A program made the position numbers and the translations under genes. Under the pieces are notes generated by a model. The model had not been told where the DNA came from and did not search any database. It worked only from the letters and a program-made list of their open reading frames with translations. From an uncultured Lachnospiraceae bacterium (GTDB taxonomy: Bacteria > Bacillota > Clostridia > Lachnospirales > Lachnospiraceae), in assembly GCA_947594085.1 (NCBI GenBank), contig CANQEB010000189.1, positions 1 through 5,097 of the forward strand: a stretch of DNA of 5,097 bases. Direction: 5' to 3'. Numbering within the stretch: the stretch's first letter is position 1; the number at the start of each line of letters is the position of its first letter. Below, piece after piece: positions 1 to 5,097 of this stretch.

Positions 1-55
1 GATGATCAGCGTACTATTCTCCGTCCTTGCATTTCTCTTTCTGATGTTCGTAATC

Positions 56-82
56 CAATGTAACATTGAAACACAAATTTGT
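56..82. promoter_or_regulatory. Two palindromes over the promoter core, possible operator
   Basis: CAATGT-A-ACATTG (56-68) is a 13-bp perfect inverted repeat covering the -10 box, and ACAAATTTGT (73-82) is a 10-bp perfect palindrome overlapping the -35 box. Inverted repeats in these positions are typical of repressor operators, but no known regulator motif is recognised. AT-rich DNA yields short palindromes easily, so this is tentative. Confidence 0.4.
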
Positions 83-85
83 CAA
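57..85 (-). promoter_or_regulatory. Sigma-70-type promoter pointing out of the left edge
   Basis: Minus strand: a perfect -35 TTGACA (85-80), a 17-bp spacer (79-63), and -10 TACATT (62-57; 4 of 6 to consensus) preceded by an extended -10 TGT. Transcription would begin near position 50 and enter the next minus-strand gene, whose start is outside the window. The 49 or so leader bases hold no convincing start codon with a Shine-Dalgarno. It lies downstream of the exporter genes, so it serves the next gene, not this operon. Confidence 0.6.
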
Positions 86-99
86 CCACAAGATTTCGA

Positions 100-124
100 T
101 TCCTTTCACAAGCTTCCTTTCACA
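100..124 (-). repeat. 11-bp direct repeat upstream of the left-edge promoter
   Basis: On the minus strand TGTGAAAGGAA occurs at 124-114 and again at 110-100, a start-to-start distance of 14 bp with GCT between. The pair ends 15 bp upstream of the -35 box at 80-85, where an activator would bind. The regulator is not recognisable from the motif. Confidence 0.6.
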
Positions 125-144
125 GGATTTTCATCCGTTTCCCG

Positions 145-156
145 GTCGGCGCCGAC
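145..156. other. 12-bp perfect palindrome just after the subunit B stop
   Basis: GTCGGCGCCGAC is self-complementary and lies 18 bp past the TGA of subunit B. With a minimal loop it leaves only about a 4-bp stem, and no T-tract follows on either strand, so it is not called a terminator. It could be a protein-binding site or chance in GC-rich DNA. Confidence 0.3.
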
Positions 157-173
157 TCGATTGCCGCGACGAC

Positions 174-1970
174 TCACTCCACCCGAAGCACTAGGTCCGC
201 GCCGCGGATCGTCGTCGCTCTGTGCGCGATGACCAGGCAGGTCCGATCCCTCATCAGAGTCTGAAGGGCTTCCTGAATCTGCTGCTCTGTCTTCGTGTCG
301 ACCGAGCTCGTCGCTTCATCCAGGATCAGGATCTCAGGATCCGCGAGCAAAGCTCTCGCGATCGCCAGAAGCTGCTTCTGCCCTCTGGACAGTCCGCCCT
401 GCTCTTCATCGATCACCGTATAATAGCCCTCCGGCAGCCTTTCTATAAAAACATCCGCCGACACCGCGGCCGCGGCCCGGCGCGCTTCCTCCTCGGAAGC
501 CTCCGGCCGTCCGTAACAGATATTGTCAAGCACCGTTCCGCGAAGCAGCCAGACGTCCTGCATGACCACCCCGAACCTGCTCCTGAGCTCCGCACGTCCG
601 TAAGTCCGGATCTCTCTGTCATCTACATAAATCTCGCCCTCCTGACAGTCGTAGAAACGCAGTAGCAGCTTCACAAGCGTCGTCTTTCCCACGCCGCTCA
701 CGCCTGTGAGCGCTGCCTTCTGCCCCGGAGCGATCACCGCCGAAAAATCGCGCAATACAAATTCTTCCCCGTAGCCGAATGAGACATGCTCAAAACGGAT
801 CTCTCCCGAAGCACGATCTCCCGAGGCTTTTCGACCAGTCCAAGCCTCTGTCCCGGTTCTCCCTTCTGTGTCAAAGATTTCCGTCCTGGCTTGGCCTTCC
901 GCGTCGCGAGTTTCTGTCCCGGTTCTACCTTTCGCATCACAAATTTCCGTCCCGGCTTGGCCTTCCGCGTCACAGACTTCCCGGTCCTGCTCTTCCGACT
1001 CTTCAAGGAGTGTCTGGATCCTTTCCCACGCGGCAGACGCGGACTGAAGCATCGTCACGGACTGCGCCGTCTGTCGGAGCGGATCAATAAGATTTCTTAT
1101 ATAATGGATGTATGCCTGAATGCCGCCGACGGACAGCCTCCCGTCAAACGCCAGCACTCCGCCGAGCAAGGCCGCTAGGACATAACCGACATTTCCAAAC
1201 AACTGCATGACAAGCGGTATCGCCCCGGAAAAGAAGTCCGCTCTCCACGCCGCTTTCGAAAGCGTCTGTCCGATCCGGCTAAATTCCGCCGCCGCTTCCT
1301 GTTCCTGTCCGAATACTTTGACGATGCCGCGTCCCGTATAGTATTCCTCGATCCTGCCGTCCGCCTGCGCCTGAAGCTCCTGATCCCTTTTGACCCATTT
1401 CTCCGATCTTCGCGACATCAGCCACAGCGCCGCCCATGCCGGGAGAAAAAGAAACACTGTACAGACGGCCAGCACAGGGCTGATAAAGAACATCATCGCC
1501 ACGGTCCCAAGGATCGTCAACACGGCTGTCAGCATCTGCAAGGCTCCCTGTCCGATGTTCCGTCCGACCGTCTCCGCATCCTCCGCCACGCAGGCCATCG
1601 TCTCTCCTGCCGCATGCTCCTCGTAATACCCGATCGGAAGCGCATTCAGCTTCCCGGCCACTGCGCATCTGAGGCGGTGCGCCAGCTCTCCGGAGATTCC
1701 GGCCGCCAGTTGACTGCTCACAGAAGCAAACAATGTACTGAGCAGATACAGCGCCATCGTCGTCCGGAGGATCCGCGCAATCGCGTCAAAATCCATCCTG
1801 CCCGTGCCGTCCAGCTTCGCCATGATTCCAGCAAAGATCACCGTAGTCGCATTCCCGAGCAGCAGCGGCCCCGCGGCGGCCAGGCCTGCCGACGCTGTCG
1901 TGCAGACGATGATCAGCAGGAAACGCAGTCTGTACTTTTTCAGATACATCCGAATCGTAACGCTATGCAT
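174..1970 (-). CDS. ABC exporter half-transporter B (membrane domain plus canonical ATPase), 598 aa
   Basis: Second half of the putative heterodimeric exporter in the cytoplasmic membrane. Six hydrophobic helices lie near residues 16-38, 68-90, 141-162, 163-185, 246-272 and 280-300. A repeat-rich acidic linker occupies about 320-388, then the ATPase domain: A-loop Tyr400, Walker A GVSGVGKT 423-430, Q-loop Gln471, signature LSRGQ 527-531, Walker B ILILD with catalytic Glu552, D-loop SSVD 555-558, H-loop His583. Glu and His are intact, so this subunit should supply the Walker A/B side of the active ATP site; its signature has Arg529 where Gly is usual. The protein ends 15 residues after His583 at TGA, against 47 residues after the same position in subunit A, so the usual C-terminal tail is missing. 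The ATG is placed by a Shine-Dalgarno 8 nt upstream; a second ATG at codon 8 has no comparable site. The substrate cannot be inferred. Confidence 0.93.
   Translation of the reverse strand: MHSVTIRMYLKKYRLRFLLIIVCTTASAGLAAAGPLLLGNATTVIFAGIMAKLDGTGRMDFDAIARILRTTMALYLLSTLFASVSSQLAAGISGELAHRLRCAVAGKLNALPIGYYEEHAAGETMACVAEDAETVGRNIGQGALQMLTAVLTILGTVAMMFFISPVLAVCTVFLFLPAWAALWLMSRRSEKWVKRDQELQAQADGRIEEYYTGRGIVKVFGQEQEAAAEFSRIGQTLSKAAWRADFFSGAIPLVMQLFGNVGYVLAALLGGVLAFDGRLSVGGIQAYIHYIRNLIDPLRQTAQSVTMLQSASAAWERIQTLLEESEEQDREVCDAEGQAGTEICDAKGRTGTETRDAEGQARTEIFDTEGRTGTEAWTGRKASGDRASGEIRFEHVSFGYGEEFVLRDFSAVIAPGQKAALTGVSGVGKTTLVKLLLRFYDCQEGEIYVDDREIRTYGRAELRSRFGVVMQDVWLLRGTVLDNICYGRPEASEEEARRAAAAVSADVFIERLPEGYYTVIDEEQGGLSRGQKQLLAIARALLADPEILILDEATSSVDTKTEQQIQEALQTLMRDRTCLVIAHRATTIRGADLVLRVE
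849..980 (-). repeat. Four tandem 33-bp units in the linker of subunit B
   Basis: Units lie at 948-980, 915-947, 882-914 and 849-881 and encode 11-residue repeats: EVCDAEGQAGT, EICDAKGRTGT, ETRDAEGQART and EIFDTEGRTGT, followed by a partial EAW. Units 1 and 3 agree at 27 of 33 bases and units 2 and 4 at 26 of 33, while units 1 and 2 agree at 24 of 33. This suggests a 66-bp second-order period, from duplication of an already duplicated unit. The length is a multiple of three, so the reading frame is kept. Confidence 0.9.
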
Positions 1971-1975
1971 TTTCC

Positions 1976-4282
1976 TTACTCCTCCACATCCTGCGACAGC
2001 GCGATCTGCCGATACGTCTCGCAGGTACGCATCAGCTCCTCATGTCTCCCGATACCGGCGATCCGCCCGCCGTCGAGCACAATGATCCTGTCCGCATCCA
2101 TGGCACGGCGGACTTGCTGATCCGCCAAAAGCACTGCGGAGTTCTTCGTTTTCTGCCCCAAAGACGCCCAAAGACGCGCATCCGTATCCGCGTCCAGCGC
2201 TGAAAAACAATCATCAAATAAAAAGACCTGCGGCGCGCTCACCAACGCTCTCGCAATCGTAAGGCGCTGCCTCTGCCCGCCCGACAGATTGGCTCCTCCC
2301 TGCGCAAGCTCCATTTCAAGTCCCTCGCCGCTTTCCATGACAAACGTCTCCGCCTGCGCCGCCTGAAGCGCCAGCCTCATTTCCTCCGGCGTCGCCTCTG
2401 GCTTGCCGAAGCGCAGATTCGATGCGACCGTACCCGAAAATAGGAACGCCTCCTGCGGGACATAACCGATCTTTTCACGCCGCTTCCGCGGCTCATATTC
2501 GCCGACCGGCTTCCCGTCGATTCGGATCTCGCCCTCGGTCGGGGCAAGGAGCGAGGACGCCATCTGAAGAAGCGTCGTCTTTCCGCTTCCCATTCCGCCG
2601 ATCAGCGCAACCTTCTCTCCATAGTCAACCGTAAAAGAAATATCTTTCAGCGCCGGAGAACTCTGTCCCGGATATGTATAGGACACGTTGTGAAATTCAA
2701 CCGCCGGAGTTCTCCGCGCCTGTGTGCCATCCGCGCGTTCTCCGTCTTCTGCGGTGTTCCGCTCTTCCGATCTCCCGCCTGTTTTCGCCCCATGCCCCAC
2801 AGACGTCTTCTTCCCCGCACCGCGTCTGGACTTCGCACCTGCCGAAAGCGCCTTCTCCACGCGCCCGGACTTCGCGCCCGGACTTCGCGCCTCCTCCACG
2901 CATCCGGGCACCGTACCCGCCCCAAGCGCCTCCTCCACGCGAGCCGCGGCGGAGATTCCTTCCGGCACGGAGGTCAGAAAAGCAGCCAGTGTCACGAACG
3001 CGCCGATCTCCATCATGGCATACTGGATACCAGCCACAAGCTCGCCCGACAGGAGACTGCCCTCGTTGATCCCTGCCGCTCCTCTCCATGCCGCCAACAG
3101 CACGGCAGCATTCATAAGCAGCAGCAAAAGCGGCAACGCCAGCGAAGCAAAACGCCCCGATCGGGCCGTCGTCTTCATCAGTGTCCTGCTTTCGTCAATC
3201 AATCGTTCCTGCTCCCGCTTTTGTGTCCCCAGAACACGTATCGTCATAATTCCCCGCACAATCTCGCGCACCGTTCCCGCAAGGTGCTCCCTGTGCCTTT
3301 GCAGCGCGCGATACCGCGGCACCGCAAGCAGAATGCATCCCGCCGTCAAAAGCGCCGCCAGAAGCATAGCAGCGACCGCGATCCTTCCGAACGACCGGTT
3401 CAGCAGGATCATTCCGGACACCGCGCCTGCGCCGAGCAGCAGCGCATACAGCACCATGCGGAAGAATACGCTCAGCATCCGCCGCACCCGCCGGATATCC
3501 TCCGTACTGCGCGAGACAAGCTCCGAGACGGAAAGCGCATTGTTCCCGGTCTCTCGGCAGGAAATCGTCCGTTCAAACATCTCCTGCTGCAGCCGCTCTG
3601 CACAGTCCACGCTGACCCATGACGCCAGCGCGGCCGCGAGCACAGCAAAAATCATCGCGGCGATCGCCGCGAGAACCATCAAAAGTCCCTTTTTTGCCAG
3701 GTATCGTCTCTGCAGCTTGTCTACATCGATCCCGCGCGCGCTCATATCCTCTCGCGCAAAATTCACGGCAGCCTGTGTGATCAGAGCCTGCGGCACCTGA
3801 CGAATCTGTTCCCTTGCGGCTTCCGTAAGCCCCAGCCTTGCATTATCCGGCATGGCCGAGAGGATCCCGAAGACACCTATGCCGCGCGGCACGTACAGAT
3901 CCCCGAGCACCTCCTGATAATCCGCTCCGTCCGTACTCAGCGCATAAACCGCGACCATCGGCGCGGTCATCGCCTTCTCAAGCGCCCGTTCGTCCTCCTC
4001 TTTCAGCTTCTGTTTCCGATATACCTCTCCGTCCTTCACATAGCCGGCCAGCGTAATATCCTGCTCCTCCTGCGTCATCAGAAGGAGAAGATGCTGCATC
4101 CCGGTCTCGCTCAGCTCCGGGACAAGCGGAGATTCGATTCCGCTCTGTCCGATACCGATGTCGATGATATCTGCGGTATACTTCGGAATCCGCAGATCAC
4201 AGAATACCTGAAGAACCAGCAGCGCAACGATCAAAAGCACTCCAAAGAAATGTTCACGCAGACATCGTCCAACCCTTTGCAA
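1976..4282 (-). CDS. ABC exporter half-transporter A (membrane domain plus degenerate ATPase), 768 aa
   Basis: Type IV (B-type) ABC exporter half with fused membrane and ATPase domains, in the cytoplasmic membrane; substrate unknown (drugs, lipids or peptides are typical). Hydrophobic helices lie near residues 10-28, 199-221, 270-293, 300-320, 378-398 and 413-437. About 150 polar residues between helices 1 and 2 form an extracytoplasmic insertion. Residues 448-526 are a repeat-rich linker. ATPase motifs: A-loop Tyr537, Walker A GGMGSGKT 562-569, Q-loop Gln610, signature LSGGQ 666-670, Walker B VFLFD ending at Asp690, D-loop SALD 694-697. The residue after Walker B is Asp691 instead of Glu, and the H-loop position is Asp721 instead of His, so its own ATP site should hydrolyse poorly or not at all. 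It is therefore expected to need subunit B, encoded 5 bp downstream. TTG start behind AGGAGG, TAA stop. At 768 residues it is longer than the usual 570-620, owing to the insertion and the linker. Confidence 0.93.
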   Translation of the reverse strand: MQRVGRCLREHFFGVLLIVALLVLQVFCDLRIPKYTADIIDIGIGQSGIESPLVPELSETGMQHLLLLMTQEEQDITLAGYVKDGEVYRKQKLKEEDERALEKAMTAPMVAVYALSTDGADYQEVLGDLYVPRGIGVFGILSAMPDNARLGLTEAAREQIRQVPQALITQAAVNFAREDMSARGIDVDKLQRRYLAKKGLLMVLAAIAAMIFAVLAAALASWVSVDCAERLQQEMFERTISCRETGNNALSVSELVSRSTEDIRRVRRMLSVFFRMVLYALLLGAGAVSGMILLNRSFGRIAVAAMLLAALLTAGCILLAVPRYRALQRHREHLAGTVREIVRGIMTIRVLGTQKREQERLIDESRTLMKTTARSGRFASLALPLLLLLMNAAVLLAAWRGAAGINEGSLLSGELVAGIQYAMMEIGAFVTLAAFLTSVPEGISAAARVEEALGAGTVPGCVEEARSPGAKSGRVEKALSAGAKSRRGAGKKTSVGHGAKTGGRSEERNTAEDGERADGTQARRTPAVEFHNVSYTYPGQSSPALKDISFTVDYGEKVALIGGMGSGKTTLLQMASSLLAPTEGEIRIDGKPVGEYEPRKRREKIGYVPQEAFLFSGTVASNLRFGKPEATPEEMRLALQAAQAETFVMESGEGLEMELAQGGANLSGGQRQRLTIARALVSAPQVFLFDDCFSALDADTDARLWASLGQKTKNSAVLLADQQVRRAMDADRIIVLDGGRIAGIGRHEELMRTCETYRQIALSQDVEE
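1979..1985 (-). promoter_or_regulatory. Ribosome binding site of exporter subunit B, inside the end of subunit A
   Basis: The minus strand reads GGAGGAG, 8 nt, then ATG at 1970-1968. The Shine-Dalgarno uses the last codons of subunit A (Val-Glu-Glu), and A's TAA lies only 5 bp before B's ATG. This arrangement suggests translational coupling and balanced production of the two subunits. Confidence 0.8.
2825..2941 (-). repeat. Three tandem 39-bp units in the linker of subunit A
   Basis: Units lie at 2903-2941, 2864-2902 and 2825-2863 and encode 13-residue repeats: RVEEALGAGTVPG, CVEEARSPGAKSG and RVEKALSAGAKSR. The first copy begins in the normal family sequence at the end of the last membrane helix (RVEEAL), so the array looks like a local duplication of that segment. 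Within the middle unit the 13-mer CCCGGACTTCGCG occurs twice in a row (2864-2876 and 2877-2889), a third of the unit length. The following residues 487-526 are also polar but only vaguely repeat-like. Confidence 0.85.
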
Positions 4283-4289
4283 TTCTTCT

Positions 4290-4295
4290 CCTCCT
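4290..4295 (-). promoter_or_regulatory. Ribosome binding site that fixes the TTG start of exporter subunit A
   Basis: The minus strand reads AGGAGG, then 7 nt (AGAAGAA), then TTG at 4282-4280. This is a full Shine-Dalgarno at ideal spacing. The next in-frame Met is about 60 residues later, beyond the first membrane helix, so the TTG start is well supported. Confidence 0.85.
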
Positions 4296-4336
4296 TTCCT
4301 GCATTCTTCCGGCCGTCAGATCCGGACGTTATGATT

Positions 4337-4352
4337 CTCCGATCTATCGGAG
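4337..4352 (-). other. Short perfect hairpin across the alpha-xylosidase stop codon
   Basis: Read on the minus strand, CTCCGA-TAGA-TCGGAG is a 6-bp perfect stem with a 4-nt loop whose first three bases are the TAG stop. A second, weaker inverted repeat (TCCGG/CCGGA, 9-nt loop) follows in the gap. Neither is followed by a T-tract, so I do not call an intrinsic terminator. It may modestly slow read-through or protect the upstream message end, or it may be chance. Confidence 0.35.
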
Positions 4353-5097
4353 CGTAATCTTTGCCTGTTCGTCCCGCTTTTCAATCCTCAACGCACAGCC
4401 GTCCGGCATGCGGCACTCCCAGCTTTTGCCGCCCTGCACGGTCACGGTGATCGTCTGCCCCTCGCGCACGGCCTCGACCTTCATCACATGATGTCCTTCC
4501 GTATCCGGTATAAACGTGCGCGCGCGTGCCCCGTCCTCAAACTCCGTGAGGAACAGCGTCACATTCTGTGTATAATCATAGTCCGGCTTCGTGCAGCATG
4601 CGCCCATCGGAAGGATCGTGTTCGGCGCGACAAGAAGCGGCATACCGTGATAATCGAATTTTCCTTTCTGCCAGCCGGCTCCCTCGATCGTCTCTCCGGT
4701 CAGCAGATTGTACCATTTTCCTTTCGGCAGATAATATTCGACCTCGCCCGTCTCCTCGAAGATCGGCGCGACAAGAAGACACTCGCCCATCATATACTGC
4801 ATGTCAAGCGGCAGACAGCTCCTGTCGCCCGGAAATTCCATAAACATCGGCCGCATCATCGGGAGCCCCTTTTCATGGGATTCCACCGCCAGACGATAGA
4901 GATACGGCATCAGGCGGCATTTCAGCTCCACCATCTCCTTTAACACCACGCAGGCTTCGTCGTCAAACAACCACGGCACTCGATACGAGGACGAGCCGTG
5001 CAGACGGCTGTGCGAGCTCAAAAGCCCGAACTGGCACCATCTCTTATAGATATCCGGCGGGGCCGTCTGCTCAAAACCACTGATATCATGACTCCAG
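4344..5097 (-). CDS. yicI: GH31 alpha-xylosidase, YicI-like (3' part; start lies beyond the right edge)
   Basis: Glycoside hydrolase family 31; YicI-type enzymes release alpha-xylose from the non-reducing ends of xyloglucan oligosaccharides and isoprimeverose-like sugars, usually in the cytoplasm. The open frame runs without a stop from the right edge to TAG at 4344-4346, giving 250 residues. It opens with WSHDISGFE, followed by YKRWCQFGLLSSHSRLHG, SYRVPW, LKCRLMPYLYR and the YYLPKGKW strand of the beta domain after the barrel; these match E. coli YicI as I recall it, from about its residue 508 to its end (772). The His of SRLHG (fragment residue 33) corresponds to substrate-binding His540 of YicI. 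The nucleophile and acid/base Asp are upstream, outside the window. Roughly residues 80-160 and 160-250 should be the proximal and distal C-terminal beta domains. A TTG at 5019-5021 is an internal Leu codon, not the start. Specificity for xylose rather than glucose rests on overall resemblance only. Confidence 0.93.
   Translation of the reverse strand, partial: WSHDISGFEQTAPPDIYKRWCQFGLLSSHSRLHGSSSYRVPWLFDDEACVVLKEMVELKCRLMPYLYRLAVESHEKGLPMMRPMFMEFPGDRSCLPLDMQYMMGECLLVAPIFEETGEVEYYLPKGKWYNLLTGETIEGAGWQKGKFDYHGMPLLVAPNTILPMGACCTKPDYDYTQNVTLFLTEFEDGARARTFIPDTEGHHVMKVEAVREGQTITVTVQGGKSWECRMPDGCALRIEKRDEQAKITLR

Noticed and set aside
1..50. Short leader peptide from the ATG near position 31 on the minus strand
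   Set aside because: Only eight codons to TGA and a weak purine-rich site; nothing supports translation.
100..173. Intrinsic terminator after subunit B
   Set aside because: The only strong symmetry (145-156) has a stem of about 4 bp once a loop is allowed, and no T-tract follows on the minus strand.
2..232. Plus-strand 76-codon frame starting with a hydrophobic, signal-like stretch
   Set aside because: It overlaps the subunit B end on the opposite strand, its second half is low-quality Arg/Ser/Pro sequence, no ribosome binding site is visible, and it runs across the minus-strand promoter elements.
849..980. CRISPR-like array
   Set aside because: The repeats are contiguous with no spacers, diverged, and encode an in-frame protein linker.
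734..1006. Minus-strand 90-codon frame with Lys/Arg-rich repeats
   Set aside because: It is another frame of the 33-bp repeat array in subunit B; a stop-free repeat unit whose length is a multiple of three leaves several frames open.
1614..2120. Plus-strand 168-codon frame spanning the A-B junction
   Set aside because: Antisense to both ABC genes, with no domain and no start signals; it is a shadow frame.
2690..3800. Long plus-strand open frames (310 and 358 codons) antisense to subunit A
   Set aside because: They lie wholly inside a well-supported ABC gene, encode Arg/Ser/Pro-rich sequence with no recognisable domain, and are the expected by-product of GC-rich codon use on the other strand.
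4344..5021. Taking TTG at 5021 as the start of the GH31 gene
   Set aside because: The frame continues upstream to the edge with conserved GH31 sequence, so this codon is an internal Leu and the gene is partial.

Overview
The window is most consistent with a moderately GC-rich Gram-positive anaerobe of the Clostridia (Lachnospiraceae-like gut relatives). This is inference from the strong AGGAGG-type ribosome binding sites, the TTG start, and the resemblance of all three proteins to clostridial families; no species can be named. Every gene I can support lies on the minus strand, so transcription runs from the right edge to the left.

Layout in the direction of transcription: (1) 5096-4344, the last 250 codons of a GH31 alpha-xylosidase of the YicI type, whose start and catalytic acids lie beyond the right edge. 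(2) A 61-bp gap with a small hairpin over the stop codon and no T-tract, then 4282-1976, a 768-residue ABC exporter half-transporter (subunit A) that begins at TTG behind a perfect AGGAGG. (3) A 5-bp gap, then 1970-174, a 598-residue ABC exporter half-transporter (subunit B). (4) 173-1, an AT-richer intergenic stretch with a good sigma-70-type promoter pointing out of the left edge, two short palindromes over its core boxes and an 11-bp direct repeat just upstream. No RNA gene, CRISPR array, insertion sequence or intrinsic terminator was recognised.

Subunits A and B look like the two halves of one heterodimeric type IV (B-type) exporter. A has Asp in place of the catalytic Glu after Walker B and Asp in place of the H-loop His, but an intact LSGGQ. 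B has the canonical Glu and His but an altered signature, LSRGQ. All the odd residues therefore fall in one composite nucleotide site and the other site is intact, the pattern known from heterodimeric exporters such as TM287/288 and BmrCD. A also carries a roughly 150-residue extracytoplasmic insertion between its first two membrane helices.

The most unusual thing seen is that both subunits have an expanded, tandemly repeated, hydrophilic linker at the same joint between membrane domain and ATPase domain. The repeats are unrelated (4 x 33 bp in B, 3 x 39 bp in A). The B linker is acidic and the A linker mostly basic. B also stops about 15 residues after its H-loop His, some 30 residues earlier than A does. 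I see no evidence of a wholly new defence or mobile system here.
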